Position numbers and translations under genes: made by a program
DNA from: Halomonas litopenaei
GTDB lineage: Bacteria > Pseudomonadota > Gammaproteobacteria > Pseudomonadales > Halomonadaceae
Assembly (NCBI RefSeq): GCF_003045775.1
Contig: NZ_PXNS01000005.1
Coordinates: 248,001-312,000, forward strand
Length of the DNA: 64,000 nt
Reading direction: 5' to 3'
The notes under the pieces: generated by a model
Database searches by the model: none
What the model was told of the DNA's origin: nothing
The model's input: only the letters and a program-made list of their open reading frames with translations
Shown here: piece after piece, positions 18,463-28,819 of the stretch
Layout of the letters: each line of letters begins with the position of its first letter
How positions within the stretch are numbered: the stretch's first letter is position 1

Positions 18463-20040
18463 ATGACCGATATCCACGCCCACAAGATCCTGATCCTCGA
18501 CTTCGGCTCCCAGTACACCCAGCTGATCGCTCGCCGGGTTCGCGAGATCGGCGTCTACTCCGAGATTCGCGCCTTCGACATCACCGAGGAGGAGATCCGC
18601 GAGTATCGCCCCAACGGCATCATCCTGGCCGGTGGCCCGGAGTCGGTGACCGAGCTGGACTCGCCGCGGGCGCCGGCCTGCGTGTTCGAGATGGGGCTGC
18701 CGGTGTTCGGTATCTGCTACGGCATGCAGACCATGGCCGAGCAGCTGGGTGGCAAGGTCGAGGGCTCCAACAAGCGCGAGTTCGGCTACGCCCAGATCCG
18801 CCTGGACGCCGAGACGGCGCTGTTCAAGGACATCAAGGATCACGTCGATCCGGACAGCGGGCGCGGCCTTTTGGACGTGTGGATGAGTCACGGTGACAAG
18901 GTCGCCCAGGTGCCGGAGACCTTCACCGTCACCGCCTCCACCCCGAGCTGCCCGATCGCCGCCATGGCCTGGGAGGAAAAGCGCTTCTACGGCGTACAGT
19001 TCCACCCCGAGGTCACCCACACCCTGCAGGGTCAGCGCATCCTCGAGCACTTCGTGCTGGAGATCTGTGGCGCCGAGCGCAACTGGACGCCGGCCAAGAT
19101 CATCGAGGACCAGATCGCCCGGGTGCGTGACCAGGTCGGTGACCGCCACGTGCTGCTGGGACTGTCAGGCGGGGTCGACTCCTCGGTGGTGGCGGCCCTG
19201 TTGCACAAGGCCATCGGCGATCAGCTGACTTGCGTGTTCGTCGACAACGGCCTGCTGCGCAAGAACGAAGGCGATCAGGTGATGGAGACCTTCGCACAGC
19301 ACATGGGCGTGCGGGTGATCCGCGTCGACGCCGAAGAGCTGTTCCTCGGCAAGCTCGAAGGTGAGGCCGACCCCGAAGCCAAGCGCAAGATCATCGGCAA
19401 CACCTTCATCGACGTCTTCGACAGCGAAGCGGCCAAGATCGAGGGTGTGGACTTCCTGGCCCAGGGCACCATCTACCCGGACGTGATCGAGTCGGCCGCC
19501 GCCAAGACCGGCAAGGCCCACGTGATCAAGTCCCACCACAACGTCGGTGGCCTGCCGGAGACGATGAAGCTCAAGCTGGTCGAGCCGCTGCGTGAGCTGT
19601 TCAAGGACGAGGTGCGCAAGCTCGGCCTGGAACTCGGCCTGCCCTACGACATGGTCTACCGTCACCCCTTCCCGGGGCCGGGCCTGGGCGTGCGTATCCT
19701 CGGCGAGGTCAAGAAGGAGTACGCCGACATCCTGCGCGAGGCCGACGCCATCTTCATCGAAGAGCTGCACAACTCCGGCTGGTACCACAAGACCAGCCAG
19801 GCCTTCGCGGTGTTCCTGCCGGTCAAGTCCGTCGGTGTGGTCGGTGATGGCCGCCGCTACGAATGGGTCATCGCCCTGCGTGCCGTCGAGACCATCGACT
19901 TCATGACCGCCCGCTGGGCCCACCTGCCCTACGAACTGCTGGAGAAGGTCTCCAACCGTATCATCAACGAGCTGTCCGGGGTCTCCCGCGTCACCTACGA
20001 CGTCTCGTCCAAGCCGCCGGCGACGATCGAGTGGGAATGA
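18463..20040 (+). CDS. guaA: GMP synthase (glutamine-hydrolysing)
   Basis: 525 aa, full length. Converts XMP to GMP using ATP and glutamine. The class I amidotransferase domain (about 1-205) has the nucleophile Cys85 ([10 protein letters not shown]) and the His-Glu pair in FHPEVTHT. The ATP-pyrophosphatase domain follows with the PP-loop [14 protein letters not shown], and the dimerisation domain ends in [17 protein letters not shown]. The start [18 protein letters not shown] matches the family. It follows guaB as usual in gammaproteobacteria. Confidence 0.98.
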   Translation: MTDIHAHKILILDFGSQYTQLIARRVREIGVYSEIRAFDITEEEIREYRPNGIILAGGPESVTELDSPRAPACVFEMGLPVFGICYGMQTMAEQLGGKVEGSNKREFGYAQIRLDAETALFKDIKDHVDPDSGRGLLDVWMSHGDKVAQVPETFTVTASTPSCPIAAMAWEEKRFYGVQFHPEVTHTLQGQRILEHFVLEICGAERNWTPAKIIEDQIARVRDQVGDRHVLLGLSGGVDSSVVAALLHKAIGDQLTCVFVDNGLLRKNEGDQVMETFAQHMGVRVIRVDAEELFLGKLEGEADPEAKRKIIGNTFIDVFDSEAAKIEGVDFLAQGTIYPDVIESAAAKTGKAHVIKSHHNVGGLPETMKLKLVEPLRELFKDEVRKLGLELGLPYDMVYRHPFPGPGLGVRILGEVKKEYADILREADAIFIEELHNSGWYHKTSQAFAVFLPVKSVGVVGDGRRYEWVIALRAVETIDFMTARWAHLPYELLEKVSNRIINELSGVSRVTYDVSSKPPATIEWE

Positions 20041-20085
20041 TCCCTGATCCGACGACCTGACGGCGTCGGTGCAATGTTCGAAAAC

Positions 20086-20115
20086 CACAACACCCGCCAC
20101 TTGGCGGGTGTTGTG
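20086..20115. terminator. Bidirectional terminator between guaA and the convergent small gene
   Basis: A stem of at least 13 bp pairs ACAACACCCGCC with GGCGGGTGTTGT (arms 20086-20098 and 20103-20115). It has AAAA on the left flank, which gives a U-tract for the minus strand, and a weak T-rich right flank. It separates guaA from the convergent gene ending at 20185. Confidence 0.8.
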
Positions 20116-20184
20116 CGTTCAGGTGCAGACTATTGGCCCGGGCCTGGCGCACCATCAAGCCGCGCCGGTCTGGGACTCTGTCGT

Positions 20185-20487
20185 TCAATCGCTCTCGTAC
20201 AGTTCTGCCTTGGCGTCACGCATGATGTCCTCGCAGGCGGCCTGCTGGGCCAGCTCGGTCATCAGGGTCTGGGAAAGGGCAAAGCCCTTGCCCAGGCAAC
20301 GATCCACATCGTCCTTGGCGATGGAGGGCTGGACATCCACATCCAGAATCAGGGTGCGGCGGCCTCCTTCGAGACGGTCTGCCATCTGCCTGAGCTGCCA
20401 GGCCAGGCGATTCTTCCAGCTTGCGGTCTGCTCTGCGCCCTCGGTCACGTTGAGGGTACATTGCCACTGAGGTTTGTAGACCTTCAT
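20185..20487 (-). CDS. Small conserved hypothetical protein
   Basis: 100-aa soluble protein, unrecognised. The start MKVYKPQWQ at 20487 has a strong AGGAGG at 6-bp spacing; the longer frame to 20559 lacks one. No signal peptide or membrane helix. It is amphipathic, with a helical N-terminal half (SWKNRLAWQLRQMADRLEGG), a short beta segment (RTLILDVDV) and an acidic C-terminus. It lies between guaA and a diguanylate cyclase and probably has its own promoter. Confidence 0.75.
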   Translation of the reverse strand: MKVYKPQWQCTLNVTEGAEQTASWKNRLAWQLRQMADRLEGGRRTLILDVDVQPSIAKDDVDRCLGKGFALSQTLMTELAQQAACEDIMRDAKAELYESD

Positions 20488-20755
20488 GTGAACCTCCTTG
20501 CTGGTGAAGTGAGCGATCTCCTGTTCTTTCATCACGTTCAGGTCCCAGCATACTCGCATATGACGTCCTTGCCACTCCCTCCCTCGGGGGCGCTACCTCA
20601 ACCCTGTTGGGTCGTCTCGTGTAAGTGAGTCCTTGCTGGGGGATTTGGGCACTATCCTTCCTCTGGGTTGAAACTTCGCTGGCGGCACAGTGCCGCAGGA
20701 AAGGTATGCCGGAAGGAAGCGGCTACACTGAGTCTGGGCGACAAGGAGTGCTGCG

Positions 20756-22477
20756 ATGCAGTGGGGCGGCGGAGGTGAGTCGGGCAGAGGCATGGGGCGG
20801 CTTTGGCTTTTGTTGACCGCGATGGTGGTGCTGCTGGCGTGGGAGCTGGCGGGGGAGGCCTCACGCCCACAGCCCAATGTGTCGCTGTGGGTACTCGACC
20901 ACCAGGGGCAGCAACCACCGGAGAAAGGAGCGCTTTCTACGGTTACCGCAGAGTCTCTCGATGAGCAGGTCAGCCTGGGACTCAAGGCGCATCCGGTATG
21001 GCTGCGACTGAGGGTGGTGGGTGCTCTGCCCGGGCAGCGCCTGGTGCTGTCCAATCCTCTGGTTCAGGGAGTCGAGCTGCTGGTCTGTGACGACTCGGGG
21101 TGTCGCCCCGTCGCGAGGGAGACGCATTTTGCCGATGATCCGGGGCTCGCTGCTGCCTTGCCCCAGTTCCGCTTGCCTGTGGCAACGAATGAACTGCTGT
21201 TGCGCGTCGAGACCGATCAGGCGATACGCTTCAATGTGCAGGTACTGGATGACGTCGATCTGCACCGTTACTGGCGTGACTTGTTGCTGGGGCAGGGGCT
21301 CTATTTCGGCTTGATTGCGGGCCTGGTGATCTACAACAGCCTTCTGCTGTTCAGTCTTCGCGATACCAACTACCTCTGGTATCTGGGGTTCTTGAGTGGA
21401 GCGGGCGCTTACTTCTTGTGTCAGAACGGCTTGCTGCTGCTTTATTTTCCGCAGATGGGGGCACGCCTGAACGAGGCCTTGCTGCTGACGGCCCTGTCGG
21501 TGATCAGCATCTGCGGGTTGCAGTTCTGCCGGCGTTTTCTGATGACGGCGCGCCAGGACCCGAGAGTGGACTCGTTGATGCGGTGGCTGTGCTGGCTCCT
21601 GGCGCTGGCCGCCGCCATCGCCTGGCTGCTGCCGAGCTTCTTGACCGTGGTGTTCTATTCGCTGCTGGGGGTGCTGACGCTAACGGCTTTTCTGCTGTCG
21701 TCGGTGCGTGGCTTGTGGCGTGGCTTTCGCCCCGCTCAGTGGCTGTTGATGGCATGGTCGGTGCTGGTGGTCGGGGTGGTCCTGTTGCTGCTGGTGACCT
21801 ATGGGTTGTCCCCCCACAACTTCTGGACGCTGCACGGTTTCCAGATCGGTTCCGCGCTGGAGGCCATCCTCTTGTCGCTGGCCCTGGCCGATCGCATCAG
21901 TCTGTTGCAGCGCGAGCGAGAGACGCTGCTGGAGGAGAAGGCGCGGTTGCACGGCATGAGCTATCTCGATGGTCTTACTGGTGTGCACAATCGCCGCTAT
22001 CTCGACGAAGCCTTGCCCGCTGCGGTGGCCCAGGCCGAGGTAAGCGGGCGACCACTGTCGTTGATCATGCTGGATATCGATAACTTCAAGCGATTCAACG
22101 ATGGCTGGGGGCATGCCGAGGGCGATCGCGCGCTGCAGCACCTGGGCAAGGTGATCGAGGAGGTCGTGCGCGACATCGATCCGGTGTGTCGTTACGGGGG
22201 AGAAGAGTTCGTGATTCTTCTCAAGGAGCGCGACGAGCATCAGGCGCTGGATATCGCCGAACGCATTCGCAAGGGGCTGGCGACGACGCCATTGACGCTG
22301 CTCACCGGAGAGCAGGTGTTGTTGACCTGTACCCTGGGGGTGGCCAAGCGACTGGAGGGCGAGAGCGCCTCAGCCCTGTTGCGGCGGGCCGACCAGGCGC
22401 TGTATCGAGGCAAGTACGCCGGCCGCGATCGGGTGGTGCTGAATGCCTCCGGTGGCGTCGCCTCGACGACCTCATGA
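20756..22477 (+). CDS. 7TMR-DISM diguanylate cyclase
   Basis: 573-aa membrane protein. A signal anchor (about 14-32) precedes a periplasmic DISM-extracellular-2-type beta domain (about 40-170), then seven membrane helices (about 185-385) and a cytoplasmic GGDEF domain (about 405-560). The active site is RYGGEEF with LDIDNFKRFND upstream. A c-di-GMP inhibitory I-site is present (RDID five residues before GGEEF), so product feedback is expected. It should make c-di-GMP in response to an extracellular carbohydrate-like or other ligand. The ATG has AAGGAG 7 bp upstream, and TACACT at 20724-20729 may be the -10 box. Confidence 0.9.
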   Translation: MQWGGGGESGRGMGRLWLLLTAMVVLLAWELAGEASRPQPNVSLWVLDHQGQQPPEKGALSTVTAESLDEQVSLGLKAHPVWLRLRVVGALPGQRLVLSNPLVQGVELLVCDDSGCRPVARETHFADDPGLAAALPQFRLPVATNELLLRVETDQAIRFNVQVLDDVDLHRYWRDLLLGQGLYFGLIAGLVIYNSLLLFSLRDTNYLWYLGFLSGAGAYFLCQNGLLLLYFPQMGARLNEALLLTALSVISICGLQFCRRFLMTARQDPRVDSLMRWLCWLLALAAAIAWLLPSFLTVVFYSLLGVLTLTAFLLSSVRGLWRGFRPAQWLLMAWSVLVVGVVLLLLVTYGLSPHNFWTLHGFQIGSALEAILLSLALADRISLLQRERETLLEEKARLHGMSYLDGLTGVHNRRYLDEALPAAVAQAEVSGRPLSLIMLDIDNFKRFNDGWGHAEGDRALQHLGKVIEEVVRDIDPVCRYGGEEFVILLKERDEHQALDIAERIRKGLATTPLTLLTGEQVLLTCTLGVAKRLEGESASALLRRADQALYRGKYAGRDRVVLNASGGVASTTS

Positions 22478-22625
22478 AGGTACCTTCTGAAGTCTGGCGT
22501 CTGGCCGGTTCCCTGATCTTCGACATGCGCAGGCGTGGAACCCTTGGCAGGATGGCGGTCCAAGATGCGTTATATGTTGCCACAGCCGTGTGCCAGCATC
22601 GTTTCTTCAACACCAAGGGGGCACC

Positions 22626-23417
22626 ATGAAACCGACTCCAGGAACTCTACGCCAGTCGCGTCTGTGGGGGACGGCCTGGCTGTTGCTGCTGATGGCCGGT
22701 TGTACCGGGGCGTCGTCGAGTGGCACCGGGTCGAGCGAGTCGTTCCAGGCAGAGGCATCCAGCCTGGCGCCACTTCCTGCGAGCTTTCGTGGTGAAGTGT
22801 CCTGTGATGACTGCAAGGCGGTACGTCTCGATCTGGCGCTCGATGACGGGGGGCGATATCTGCTCAAGGAGACGCATCTGGGACCCGGCGAGCAACCTCG
22901 CCGCCGCCACCGGGGTCAGTGGAAGTTGACGGATGGCGAACTGTCGCTGGGCGAGCCCGCCCCTGAGGCGGCGCAGCGGTGGCAAGTCGCGCAGGGGGGC
23001 GATCTTGTGTCGCAGGCGTCGCGTACGCCAGATGGCGCGTCTGCCCGCCTGGCGCGGCTGCCCGAACCGCTGCGTGAGCCACTGGAAGAGCGCTACTGGA
23101 AGCTGGTGCAAGTCGACGGAGAAGTCGCTGTCGACGGTTCTGCGCATATCGTGCTGCACACCCAGGAGGGTCGCCTGGCCGGATCCGGAGGGTGCAACCG
23201 CCTGATGGGAAGTTACCAGCGGGAGGGGGATGCGCTGTCGCTGGCTCCGCTGGCCACTACCAGGAAGGCCTGCCAGGGGCCTGTCATGGCCCAGGAGCGC
23301 GCGCTGGTCGAGGCACTGGGGGCCACTAGAGCGTTTCGTCTGCTGGCCGATGAGCTTGAACTGCTCGATGAAAACGACAAGGTGCTGGCGCGCTTCGAGG
23401 TGGTCCACCTGACCTGA
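22626..23417 (+). CDS. NlpE/META-domain lipoprotein
   Basis: 263-aa lipoprotein with signal peptide and lipobox LMAGC (Cys26). An NlpE N-terminal-like domain follows with a CxxC pair (C60-D-D-C63). The C-terminal META/HslJ domain (about 150-263) reads YWKLVQVDG and GSGGCNRLMGSYQ, then ALSLAPLATTRKAC. Similar two-domain lipoproteins are implicated in envelope stress or heat/antibiotic tolerance; the precise role here is unknown. The start at 22626 has an AAGGGGG ribosome site. It follows the 7TMR-DISM cyclase by 148 bp on the same strand. Confidence 0.85.
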   Translation: MKPTPGTLRQSRLWGTAWLLLLMAGCTGASSSGTGSSESFQAEASSLAPLPASFRGEVSCDDCKAVRLDLALDDGGRYLLKETHLGPGEQPRRRHRGQWKLTDGELSLGEPAPEAAQRWQVAQGGDLVSQASRTPDGASARLARLPEPLREPLEERYWKLVQVDGEVAVDGSAHIVLHTQEGRLAGSGGCNRLMGSYQREGDALSLAPLATTRKACQGPVMAQERALVEALGATRAFRLLADELELLDENDKVLARFEVVHLT

Positions 23418-23510
23418 GTCCTGCCTCAAGGCAGGCTTTGACGGGCGGCATTTGATTGGCGTGGGAGCGATGACCGAGGGCTGTCCAGGTGGTCGCTTGG
23501 CGCTTGCCGG

Positions 23511-24611
23511 CTAGAGCGGCGGAGGGACCTGCTCCTCTGACCCATCGCTGATGATCCGGTCCCGACCTTCGGCCTTGGCTCGGTAAAGCAGGTGATCGGC
23601 GCGATTGATCAGCAGATCGTAGTGCATGCCGGGCGTATGGCTGGTCACGCCGACGCTGACGGTCAAGGAAATGACGTCGCCGTTGTGCATGATGGGCAGG
23701 CTGCGAAGGCGCTCCTGGAAACCTTCGAGCACCGGCAGGATCTCGTTCAAGTCGGCGCCGGGGAAGATCAGCAGGAATTCCTCGCCGCCCCAGCGGCAGA
23801 GTACATCCGAGCGGCGAAAGTGGCGCACCAGCAAATCGGAAATCTGGATCAGGCACTGGTCGCCGACCTTGTGCCCATGCTTGTCGTTGATCAGCTTGAA
23901 ATGATCGATATCGATCAGCGCGAGGCTGTAGGGCGTGTTGGTGCCATCCTGTCTGTCGCCTGATAACTGGCGCAGGTATTCGCCGGCAAAACGACGGTTG
24001 TGCAGGCCGGTGAGGGCATCACGGGTCGCCATGCTGGTCAGCGTTTCTTCCTGGGTCTCGTAGACGTGGCGGGCCAGCATGGCGAAGCCGACCATGGTGA
24101 ACAGCGCACAGGAGAGGTTCAGGGTCGCCAGCATCAGCGGGAAGCCGGGGCCGCTTTCCAGCGGAAACATCTGGGACAGCGGGAACTCCAGGAACAGGAA
24201 GATCAGCATCCCCATCAGACCGAGCACCAGCGCGACCCACTTGACCGAGTGGGTGACGGCCGCCCAGCAGGACAGTGTCAGCAGGTAGAAGTGGAAGCCG
24301 GCGGAGGTACCCAGGATCACGGTGGCGATGATGGCGTGGCAGTAAGCCTCGGTGGTGATCAGGTAGACCGCGCGGTCCTGCTCGCCATGTTGATTGGCGA
24401 GATAGGCGCCAAGCCACATGGCCACGCTGATCACGTTGATCAGTGCCAGCAGCGAGTGATCGAGCACCCAGAACAGTGGAATGAAGAGGAAGTGCACCGC
24501 CGCACCCATCAGACTGGCCCAGCGGGTGAGCAGGTGCTTGCGAAGATTGCGGTGTCGAATGTTGTCCGGGCGTTGTGCGGCAGCCTGGGTCAGGGTTGAA
24601 AATGGGGCCAT
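23511..24611 (-). CDS. Membrane diguanylate cyclase
   Basis: 366 aa. Five to six membrane helices (about 28-190) form an unnamed MASE-like sensor, followed by a GGDEF domain (about 200-355) with DALTGLHNRR, LIDIDHFKLINDKHGH and WGGEEFLLIF. An I-site is present (RRSD five residues before GGEEF). It should make c-di-GMP under product inhibition. It is transcribed away from yeeN with a 191-bp gap and is convergent with the META lipoprotein. Confidence 0.9.
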   Translation of the reverse strand: MAPFSTLTQAAAQRPDNIRHRNLRKHLLTRWASLMGAAVHFLFIPLFWVLDHSLLALINVISVAMWLGAYLANQHGEQDRAVYLITTEAYCHAIIATVILGTSAGFHFYLLTLSCWAAVTHSVKWVALVLGLMGMLIFLFLEFPLSQMFPLESGPGFPLMLATLNLSCALFTMVGFAMLARHVYETQEETLTSMATRDALTGLHNRRFAGEYLRQLSGDRQDGTNTPYSLALIDIDHFKLINDKHGHKVGDQCLIQISDLLVRHFRRSDVLCRWGGEEFLLIFPGADLNEILPVLEGFQERLRSLPIMHNGDVISLTVSVGVTSHTPGMHYDLLINRADHLLYRAKAEGRDRIISDGSEEQVPPPL

Positions 24612-24802
24612 GCACGGAAACTCGCTCTCGGTGGAAGTAGTCGTCGAAGCGTTCCAACGAACGGTAGAGTCCTCGCAGTTCTATCGAATCCCATGCCCAG
24701 AAGCAGTGTCAGGGCAGGGCTCATGCCTGGGTACGAGCCCCTGCCGGGCACTGCGATGCTACTTAACTGTAGCAGTTTCGTCAGTCGAAAGGCGTCGATG
24801 CG

Positions 24803-25522
24803 CTAGGGTAATTCAGCGCTGTGGTAAACGTTCTGGACGTCATCGAGGTCGTTGAGCATGTCGAGCAGCTTTTCGAACATGGCCAGGTCATCCCCCTCCA
24901 CCGGCGTGGTGGCCTGGGGCAGGAACTGGATCTCGTCGATCTCGAACTCCTCGGCGCCGAGGGATTCGCGCAGCGCCTGACGCGCCTTGGCGTAGTCGGT
25001 TGGCGGAGCAAACACGGTGATCAGGCCGTTCTCGTTCTCGATGTCGGTGACATCCACGTCGGCTTCCATCAAGGCTTCCAGCGCGGCTTCTTCATCCTCG
25101 CCGGTGTAGGCGAGGATCGCCAGATGGTCGAACATGTGGCTGACGCTGCCCGGTGTGCCGATCTTGCTCTTGGTCTTGGTGAAGCAGGCACGAACGTCGC
25201 CGAAGGTCCGGTTGGGATTGTCGGTCAGACATTCGACGATCACCATGGCGTTGCCGGGACCGAAGCCCTCATAGCGTGCCAGCGAGTAGTCCTCGCCGCC
25301 GACGCCCGACGCCTTCTCCAGCGCCCGATCGATGACATGACCCGGTACCTGGTCCTTCTTGGCGCGGTCGAGAAGGCTGCGCAGCGACAGATTGGCGTTC
25401 GGATCGACGCCTCCGGACTTGGCGCAGACGTAGATCTCGCGTCCGTACTTGCTGTAGACCTTGGTCTTGGCGGCGGCCGTCTTGGCCATGGATTCCTTGC
25501 GGTTCTGGAAGGCCCTGCCCAT
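24803..25522 (-). CDS. yeeN: YebC/PmpR-family protein, YeeN subgroup
   Basis: 239 aa. The N-terminus [14 protein letters not shown] and blocks [41 protein letters not shown] and GSVSHMFD follow E. coli YeeN more closely than YebC, including the shorter charged N-terminus. The C-terminus ends [14 protein letters not shown]. The family includes DNA-binding regulators and, by recent work on YebC, factors that help ribosomes through difficult motifs. No partner gene is adjacent. The start matches the family. Confidence 0.9.
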   Translation of the reverse strand: MGRAFQNRKESMAKTAAAKTKVYSKYGREIYVCAKSGGVDPNANLSLRSLLDRAKKDQVPGHVIDRALEKASGVGGEDYSLARYEGFGPGNAMVIVECLTDNPNRTFGDVRACFTKTKSKIGTPGSVSHMFDHLAILAYTGEDEEAALEALMEADVDVTDIENENGLITVFAPPTDYAKARQALRESLGAEEFEIDEIQFLPQATTPVEGDDLAMFEKLLDMLNDLDDVQNVYHSAELP

Positions 25523-25678
25523 TGCGTATTCCTGTGGCGTGTCTACACGAGTCTGGAATTCTACGAGAGTCCGCCCCTCGGCGAGAAGTCTTATTTCCCC
25601 TTGGCTTGCCCGGGATCGCCTGGAAGACGAACCGGCTTAACTGTCTACACTGTGGTGAATCGATCAAGGAGACGGCCA

Positions 25679-26866
25679 ATGGATCACCATCAGTACCGCC
25701 AGGCCCTGGCGGTAGAGCACGCCGGAAGCGAACTGCCGTTTGCCGCCGAGGAGTTCGATCGCCGGCTGGCGCGCGCTCGCGATGCCATGCAGCGACAGGG
25801 GCTGGACGCCCTGCTGCTGTGCCAGGCGGCGGACATCTTCTATCTGTGTGGCTATCACACCTTCGAAGTCTCCGTGCACGCGGCCCTGGTGGTCACCCCT
25901 TCGCGCACGCTGCTGCAGGTGGCGTCCATCGAGACCGGGCCCGCCGTGGTGACGGCGAGGGTCGATGAAGTGGTCGGCTATCGCTGGGAAGCCCTCGATG
26001 AGGTGATCGATCCGTTGGCTGACGCCTTGGCGGACAGTCACGACATCGGCATCGATGGCAGCAGTAGCGGTCTACGGTTTGGCCTGATGCGTCATCTGCA
26101 GGGGCGACTCGGTGGCGATCGCTTCCATGATCGGGCCGGTGGCCTGATGGCGAGCTTGAGACTGGTCAAGAGCGACGCCGAACTCGATTGCCTGACGCGC
26201 AGCGCCAAGATGACATCGCTTGGGCTTGCGCGTGCCATCGAGGTGGTCGAGCCCGGTGTCACCGACAACCAGGTGGCCGCCGTAGGTGCCCAGGTGATGC
26301 TCGAGGCCGGCAGCGAATTTTTCAGCCTTGCCCCGATCGTCACCAGCGGGTCGCGCAGTGGCATCATCCACGTCAACCACAAACGCCGGGGCATCGCTTC
26401 GGGCGATGCGGTGTTCCTCGAGTTTGGTGCTGTCTGGCAGCGCTACACCGCGCCGACCATGCGCACGGTGGTGGTCGGGCCGATCAGCGACGAGATGCGC
26501 CTCGCCGCCGACCTGTGTGTCGAGATGGAGGCCCGCATGTGCGAGGCCATGACGCCTGGCACACCTTTCGAAGACGTCGCCCGGCTCGCCGATGCTATCC
26601 TGGCGCCACACCGCGAACGCTTCTTCCATTCAGGGGTTTACGGCTACGCGGTCGGTGCCCAGTTTCCGCCGAGCTGGGTGGAAGGCACGGGTTTTCTCGC
26701 CGCCGGGCAGACCACGCCGCTTGCCCGCAACATGGTCTTCCACCTGCCGCTGTGTCTGCGCTTGCCGGGAGGTTTCGGCATCGGTCTAAGCAATACGGTG
26801 AGGGTCACCGATCGAGGCGCGATGCGCCTGACCGACCATGACATGGCACTGGTGCACCGACCATGA
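25679..26866 (+). CDS. M24 family protein, ectoine-hydrolase/creatinase type
   Basis: 395 aa: creatinase N-terminal domain (about 20-160) and pita-bread domain (about 170-385). Classical M24 peptidases bind two metals with Asp-Asp-His-Glu-Glu. Here the first Asp region reads FLEFGAVWQRYTAPTMRT, with Glu and no second Asp, and the His region reads VYGYAVGAQFPPSWVEG. This substitution pattern is that of metal-independent creatinase and ectoine hydrolase (DoeA). An amidase acting on ectoine or a similar small cyclic amide is therefore possible. No doeB/doeX neighbours are seen, so I leave the symbol blank. The start has AAGGAGA 7 bp upstream; the frame running up to 24821 is antisense to yeeN. 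Confidence 0.8.
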   Translation: MDHHQYRQALAVEHAGSELPFAAEEFDRRLARARDAMQRQGLDALLLCQAADIFYLCGYHTFEVSVHAALVVTPSRTLLQVASIETGPAVVTARVDEVVGYRWEALDEVIDPLADALADSHDIGIDGSSSGLRFGLMRHLQGRLGGDRFHDRAGGLMASLRLVKSDAELDCLTRSAKMTSLGLARAIEVVEPGVTDNQVAAVGAQVMLEAGSEFFSLAPIVTSGSRSGIIHVNHKRRGIASGDAVFLEFGAVWQRYTAPTMRTVVVGPISDEMRLAADLCVEMEARMCEAMTPGTPFEDVARLADAILAPHRERFFHSGVYGYAVGAQFPPSWVEGTGFLAAGQTTPLARNMVFHLPLCLRLPGGFGIGLSNTVRVTDRGAMRLTDHDMALVHRP

Positions 26867-26935
26867 CAGGACACGCCGCATGAACGGCACAAGGGTATGA
26901 TGAGCGGCTGGCGTCATGCGATACGAGAGCGGAAC

Positions 26936-28774
26936 ATGCTGCGTTTTTTCGAGAGGCTGGTGGATCCCTATCCCGACCAGCCCGAATCGGTACCCGCGGA
27001 CCGGTTGTGGCCCTTCGTGCTCCACTACTCGCGTCCCTTCACCGGGCTGTTGGCGGCCATGGCGGTGGTCACGGCGCTGGTCTCCATCGCCGAGGTGGTG
27101 TTCTTCACCGCCATGGGCGAACTGGTGGACTGGCTGGCCGAAGCCGACCGTGAGGGCTTTGTCGACACCCACCTGACCAGCTTGATCGGCCTGGGAGCGG
27201 CGGTGCTGGCAGGACTGCCACTTCTGGTGTTTTTGCTGTCGTTGATCACCCACCAGGGAATCTTCGGCAACTACCCCATGCTCGGGCGCTGGCTCTCCCA
27301 TCGGCTGATGCTCGAGCAGAGCCTGTCGTTCTTTCATGACGAGTTTGCCGGGCGCGTCTCGCAGAAGGTGATGCAGACCGCGCTGGCCATGCGCGAGACC
27401 GTCACCAAGGTGCTCGACATGCTGGTCTATGTGCTGGTGTATTTCACCGGCGCGCTGGTGGTGCTGGGGGCCGCCGAGCCCTGGTTGATGGCTCCTCTGG
27501 TGCTATGGCTTGCGGGCTACCTGGCATTGATGAGGGTTTTTATCCCCCGGCTGCGCCGAGTGTCCATGGCCCAGGCGGACGCGCGGGCGGTGATGACCGG
27601 GCGGGTCGTGGACAGCTACAGCAATATCCAGACGATCAAGCTGTTTGCCGATGCCGGGGCGGAGCGGGCCTACGCCCGGGAAGCCATGGATGGCTTCATG
27701 GGAACGGTACATCGGCAGATGCGCCTGGCCACCTGGCTATCGGTGTCGTTGGCGACCCTCAATACCCTGCTGCTGGTGGGTATGGCGGGACTGGTCGTAC
27801 TGGCCTGGTATCACCGCTGGGTGTCCCTTGGTGAAACGGCGGTGGCGATCGGTCTGGTCATGCGGGTGCGCTCCATGTCCGACTGGATCCTGTGGGAAGT
27901 CGCTGGCCTGTTCGAGAATGTCGGCACCGTTCAGGACGGTATCAACACCCTGTCGCGTATCCCCGAAGTGCAGGATCGACCAGCGGCCCCTGCGCTGCGG
28001 GTCCAGCACGGCGAGATTCGTTTCGAGGACGTGGTCTTTGGCTACGCCCGGGGAAGCCAGGTGGGCCCCAGGGTGTTCGACGGTTTCGATCTGAACATTT
28101 CCCCGGGCGAAAAGGTGGGCATCATCGGCCGCTCCGGCGCCGGCAAGTCGACCCTGGCGTCGCTGCTGATGCGCTTTCATGATCTGCAGGCCGGGCAGAT
28201 AACGATCGATGGTCAGAATATCGCCGAGGTCACCCAGGCATCGCTGCGTCGACAGATCGGTATGGTGACCCAGGATACGTCCCTGCTGCATCGATCGCTG
28301 CGCGAGAATCTGACCTACGGTTGTCGAGACTGCAGCGAAGAAAGGTTGTGGCAGGCGGTGCGTCAGGCGCATGTTCACGAGTTTATCGAGGATCTGGTCG
28401 ATCCTCATGGGCGTCGGGGCCTGGATGCACAGGTGGGAGAGCGCGGTGTGACCCTATCCGGGGGGCAGCGCCAGCGGATCGCCATCGCTCGGGTGTTGCT
28501 CAAGGATGCGCCGATCCTGGTGCTCGACGAGGCCACCTCGGCGCTGGACTCCGAGGTGGAAGCGGCAATTCAGCAGCATCTCTATACCCTGATGGAGGGC
28601 AAGACCGTCATCGCCATTGCCCATCGTCTGTCGACCATCGCCATGCTCGATCGACTGGTAATCATCGACAAGGGGCGCATCGTCGAGATGGGTGAGCACG
28701 AATCTTTGCTGGCCCGGGATGGCCTCTATGCTTCCCTGTGGCGCCGCCAGGTCGGAGGTTTTCTGGGGGAATGA
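26936..28774 (+). CDS. ABC transporter, fused permease-ATPase (exporter type)
   Basis: 612-aa half-transporter. Six membrane helices lie in about 25-330, then a nucleotide-binding domain (about 365-600) with Walker A IIGRSGAGKS, Q-loop MVTQDTSLL, signature TLSGGQRQR, Walker B ILVLDEATSALD and switch His in AIAHRLSTI. All ATPase residues are present. It would dimerise to export a lipid, peptide or drug; the substrate cannot be inferred. I take the ATG at 26936 (MLRFFERLVDPYP), a common N-terminus in this subgroup; the upstream ATG at 26897 is possible. It follows the M24 gene by 69 bp. Confidence 0.9.
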   Translation: MLRFFERLVDPYPDQPESVPADRLWPFVLHYSRPFTGLLAAMAVVTALVSIAEVVFFTAMGELVDWLAEADREGFVDTHLTSLIGLGAAVLAGLPLLVFLLSLITHQGIFGNYPMLGRWLSHRLMLEQSLSFFHDEFAGRVSQKVMQTALAMRETVTKVLDMLVYVLVYFTGALVVLGAAEPWLMAPLVLWLAGYLALMRVFIPRLRRVSMAQADARAVMTGRVVDSYSNIQTIKLFADAGAERAYAREAMDGFMGTVHRQMRLATWLSVSLATLNTLLLVGMAGLVVLAWYHRWVSLGETAVAIGLVMRVRSMSDWILWEVAGLFENVGTVQDGINTLSRIPEVQDRPAAPALRVQHGEIRFEDVVFGYARGSQVGPRVFDGFDLNISPGEKVGIIGRSGAGKSTLASLLMRFHDLQAGQITIDGQNIAEVTQASLRRQIGMVTQDTSLLHRSLRENLTYGCRDCSEERLWQAVRQAHVHEFIEDLVDPHGRRGLDAQVGERGVTLSGGQRQRIAIARVLLKDAPILVLDEATSALDSEVEAAIQQHLYTLMEGKTVIAIAHRLSTIAMLDRLVIIDKGRIVEMGEHESLLARDGLYASLWRRQVGGFLGE

Positions 28775-28819
28775 TGGACCATGGTCAGCTTGGTGTGATC
28801 AAGAAACTAGGCGGTTTAA

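Noticed and set aside
24821..25678. N-terminal extension of the M24 protein
   Set aside because: The extension is antisense to yeeN; the true start at 25679 has a strong ribosome site and matches the family N-terminus.
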